Notes under the pieces: generated by a model
What the model was told of the DNA's origin: nothing
What the model saw: only the letters and a program-made list of their open reading frames with translations
Databases searched by the model: none
Program-made: the position numbers and the translations under genes
Source: Paracoccaceae bacterium
GTDB taxonomy: Bacteria > Pseudomonadota > Alphaproteobacteria > Rhodobacterales > Rhodobacteraceae
Assembly (NCBI GenBank): GCA_007120685.1
Contig: SKNG01000033.1
Coordinates: 1 to 13,098 of the forward strand
DNA: 13,098 bases
Direction: 5' to 3'
Shown here: positions 13,096-13,098 of the stretch, one piece after another
Layout: each line of letters opens with the position of its first letter
Numbering within the stretch: position 1 is the stretch's first letter

Positions 13096-13098
13096 CAA

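Overview
The window comes from a GC-rich alphaproteobacterium, most likely Paracoccus or another Rhodobacteraceae. This rests on codon use, on the style of the small HTH protein, and on the alphaproteobacterial look of the tRNA, PurM/PurN and PstS/PstC proteins. It is an inference without a database search.

Region 1 (about 1-3217) looks like a small, decayed integrated islet. It sits against the 3' end of an intact CAU-anticodon tRNA gene (3192-3267, minus strand; probably tRNA-Ile2, possibly tRNA-Met). A 26-nt copy of that tRNA 3' end, with one mismatch, lies at 175-200. A second pair of direct repeats (19 nt, one mismatch) lies just inside each end, at 253-271 and 3118-3136. No integrase gene is present. 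The contents are a small HTH regulator that looks shortened (minus), a complete dicarboxylate/amino-acid:cation symporter (plus), and an internally deleted, frameshifted remnant of a GSU2403-family nucleotidyltransferase. A gene-free right end is rich in short repeated motifs.

Region 2 (3192-5057) is chromosomal core. The tRNA gene and the purM-purN operon are divergent. purM and purN overlap by TTGA, with a TTG start for purN. A candidate purM promoter carries a perfect 15-bp palindrome on its -35 box.

Region 3 (5084-8708) holds an unclassified polytopic membrane protein (minus, convergent with purN). Divergent from it is a two-gene unit: an exported PQQ-dependent sugar dehydrogenase (YliI/Asd type) and a TspO/MBR-like tryptophan-rich membrane protein. 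Two perfect palindromes, each centred on TTCGAA and separated by one base, end this unit.

Region 4 (8868-13098) has a PaaI-type hotdog thioesterase and then the start of a phosphate-uptake operon. A candidate Pho box precedes pstS, an attenuator-like hairpin separates pstS from pstC, and pstC encodes an 875-aa permease with a large beta-propeller-like domain inserted after its first membrane helix. The window ends 3 nt after the pstC stop; pstA and pstB would be expected downstream.
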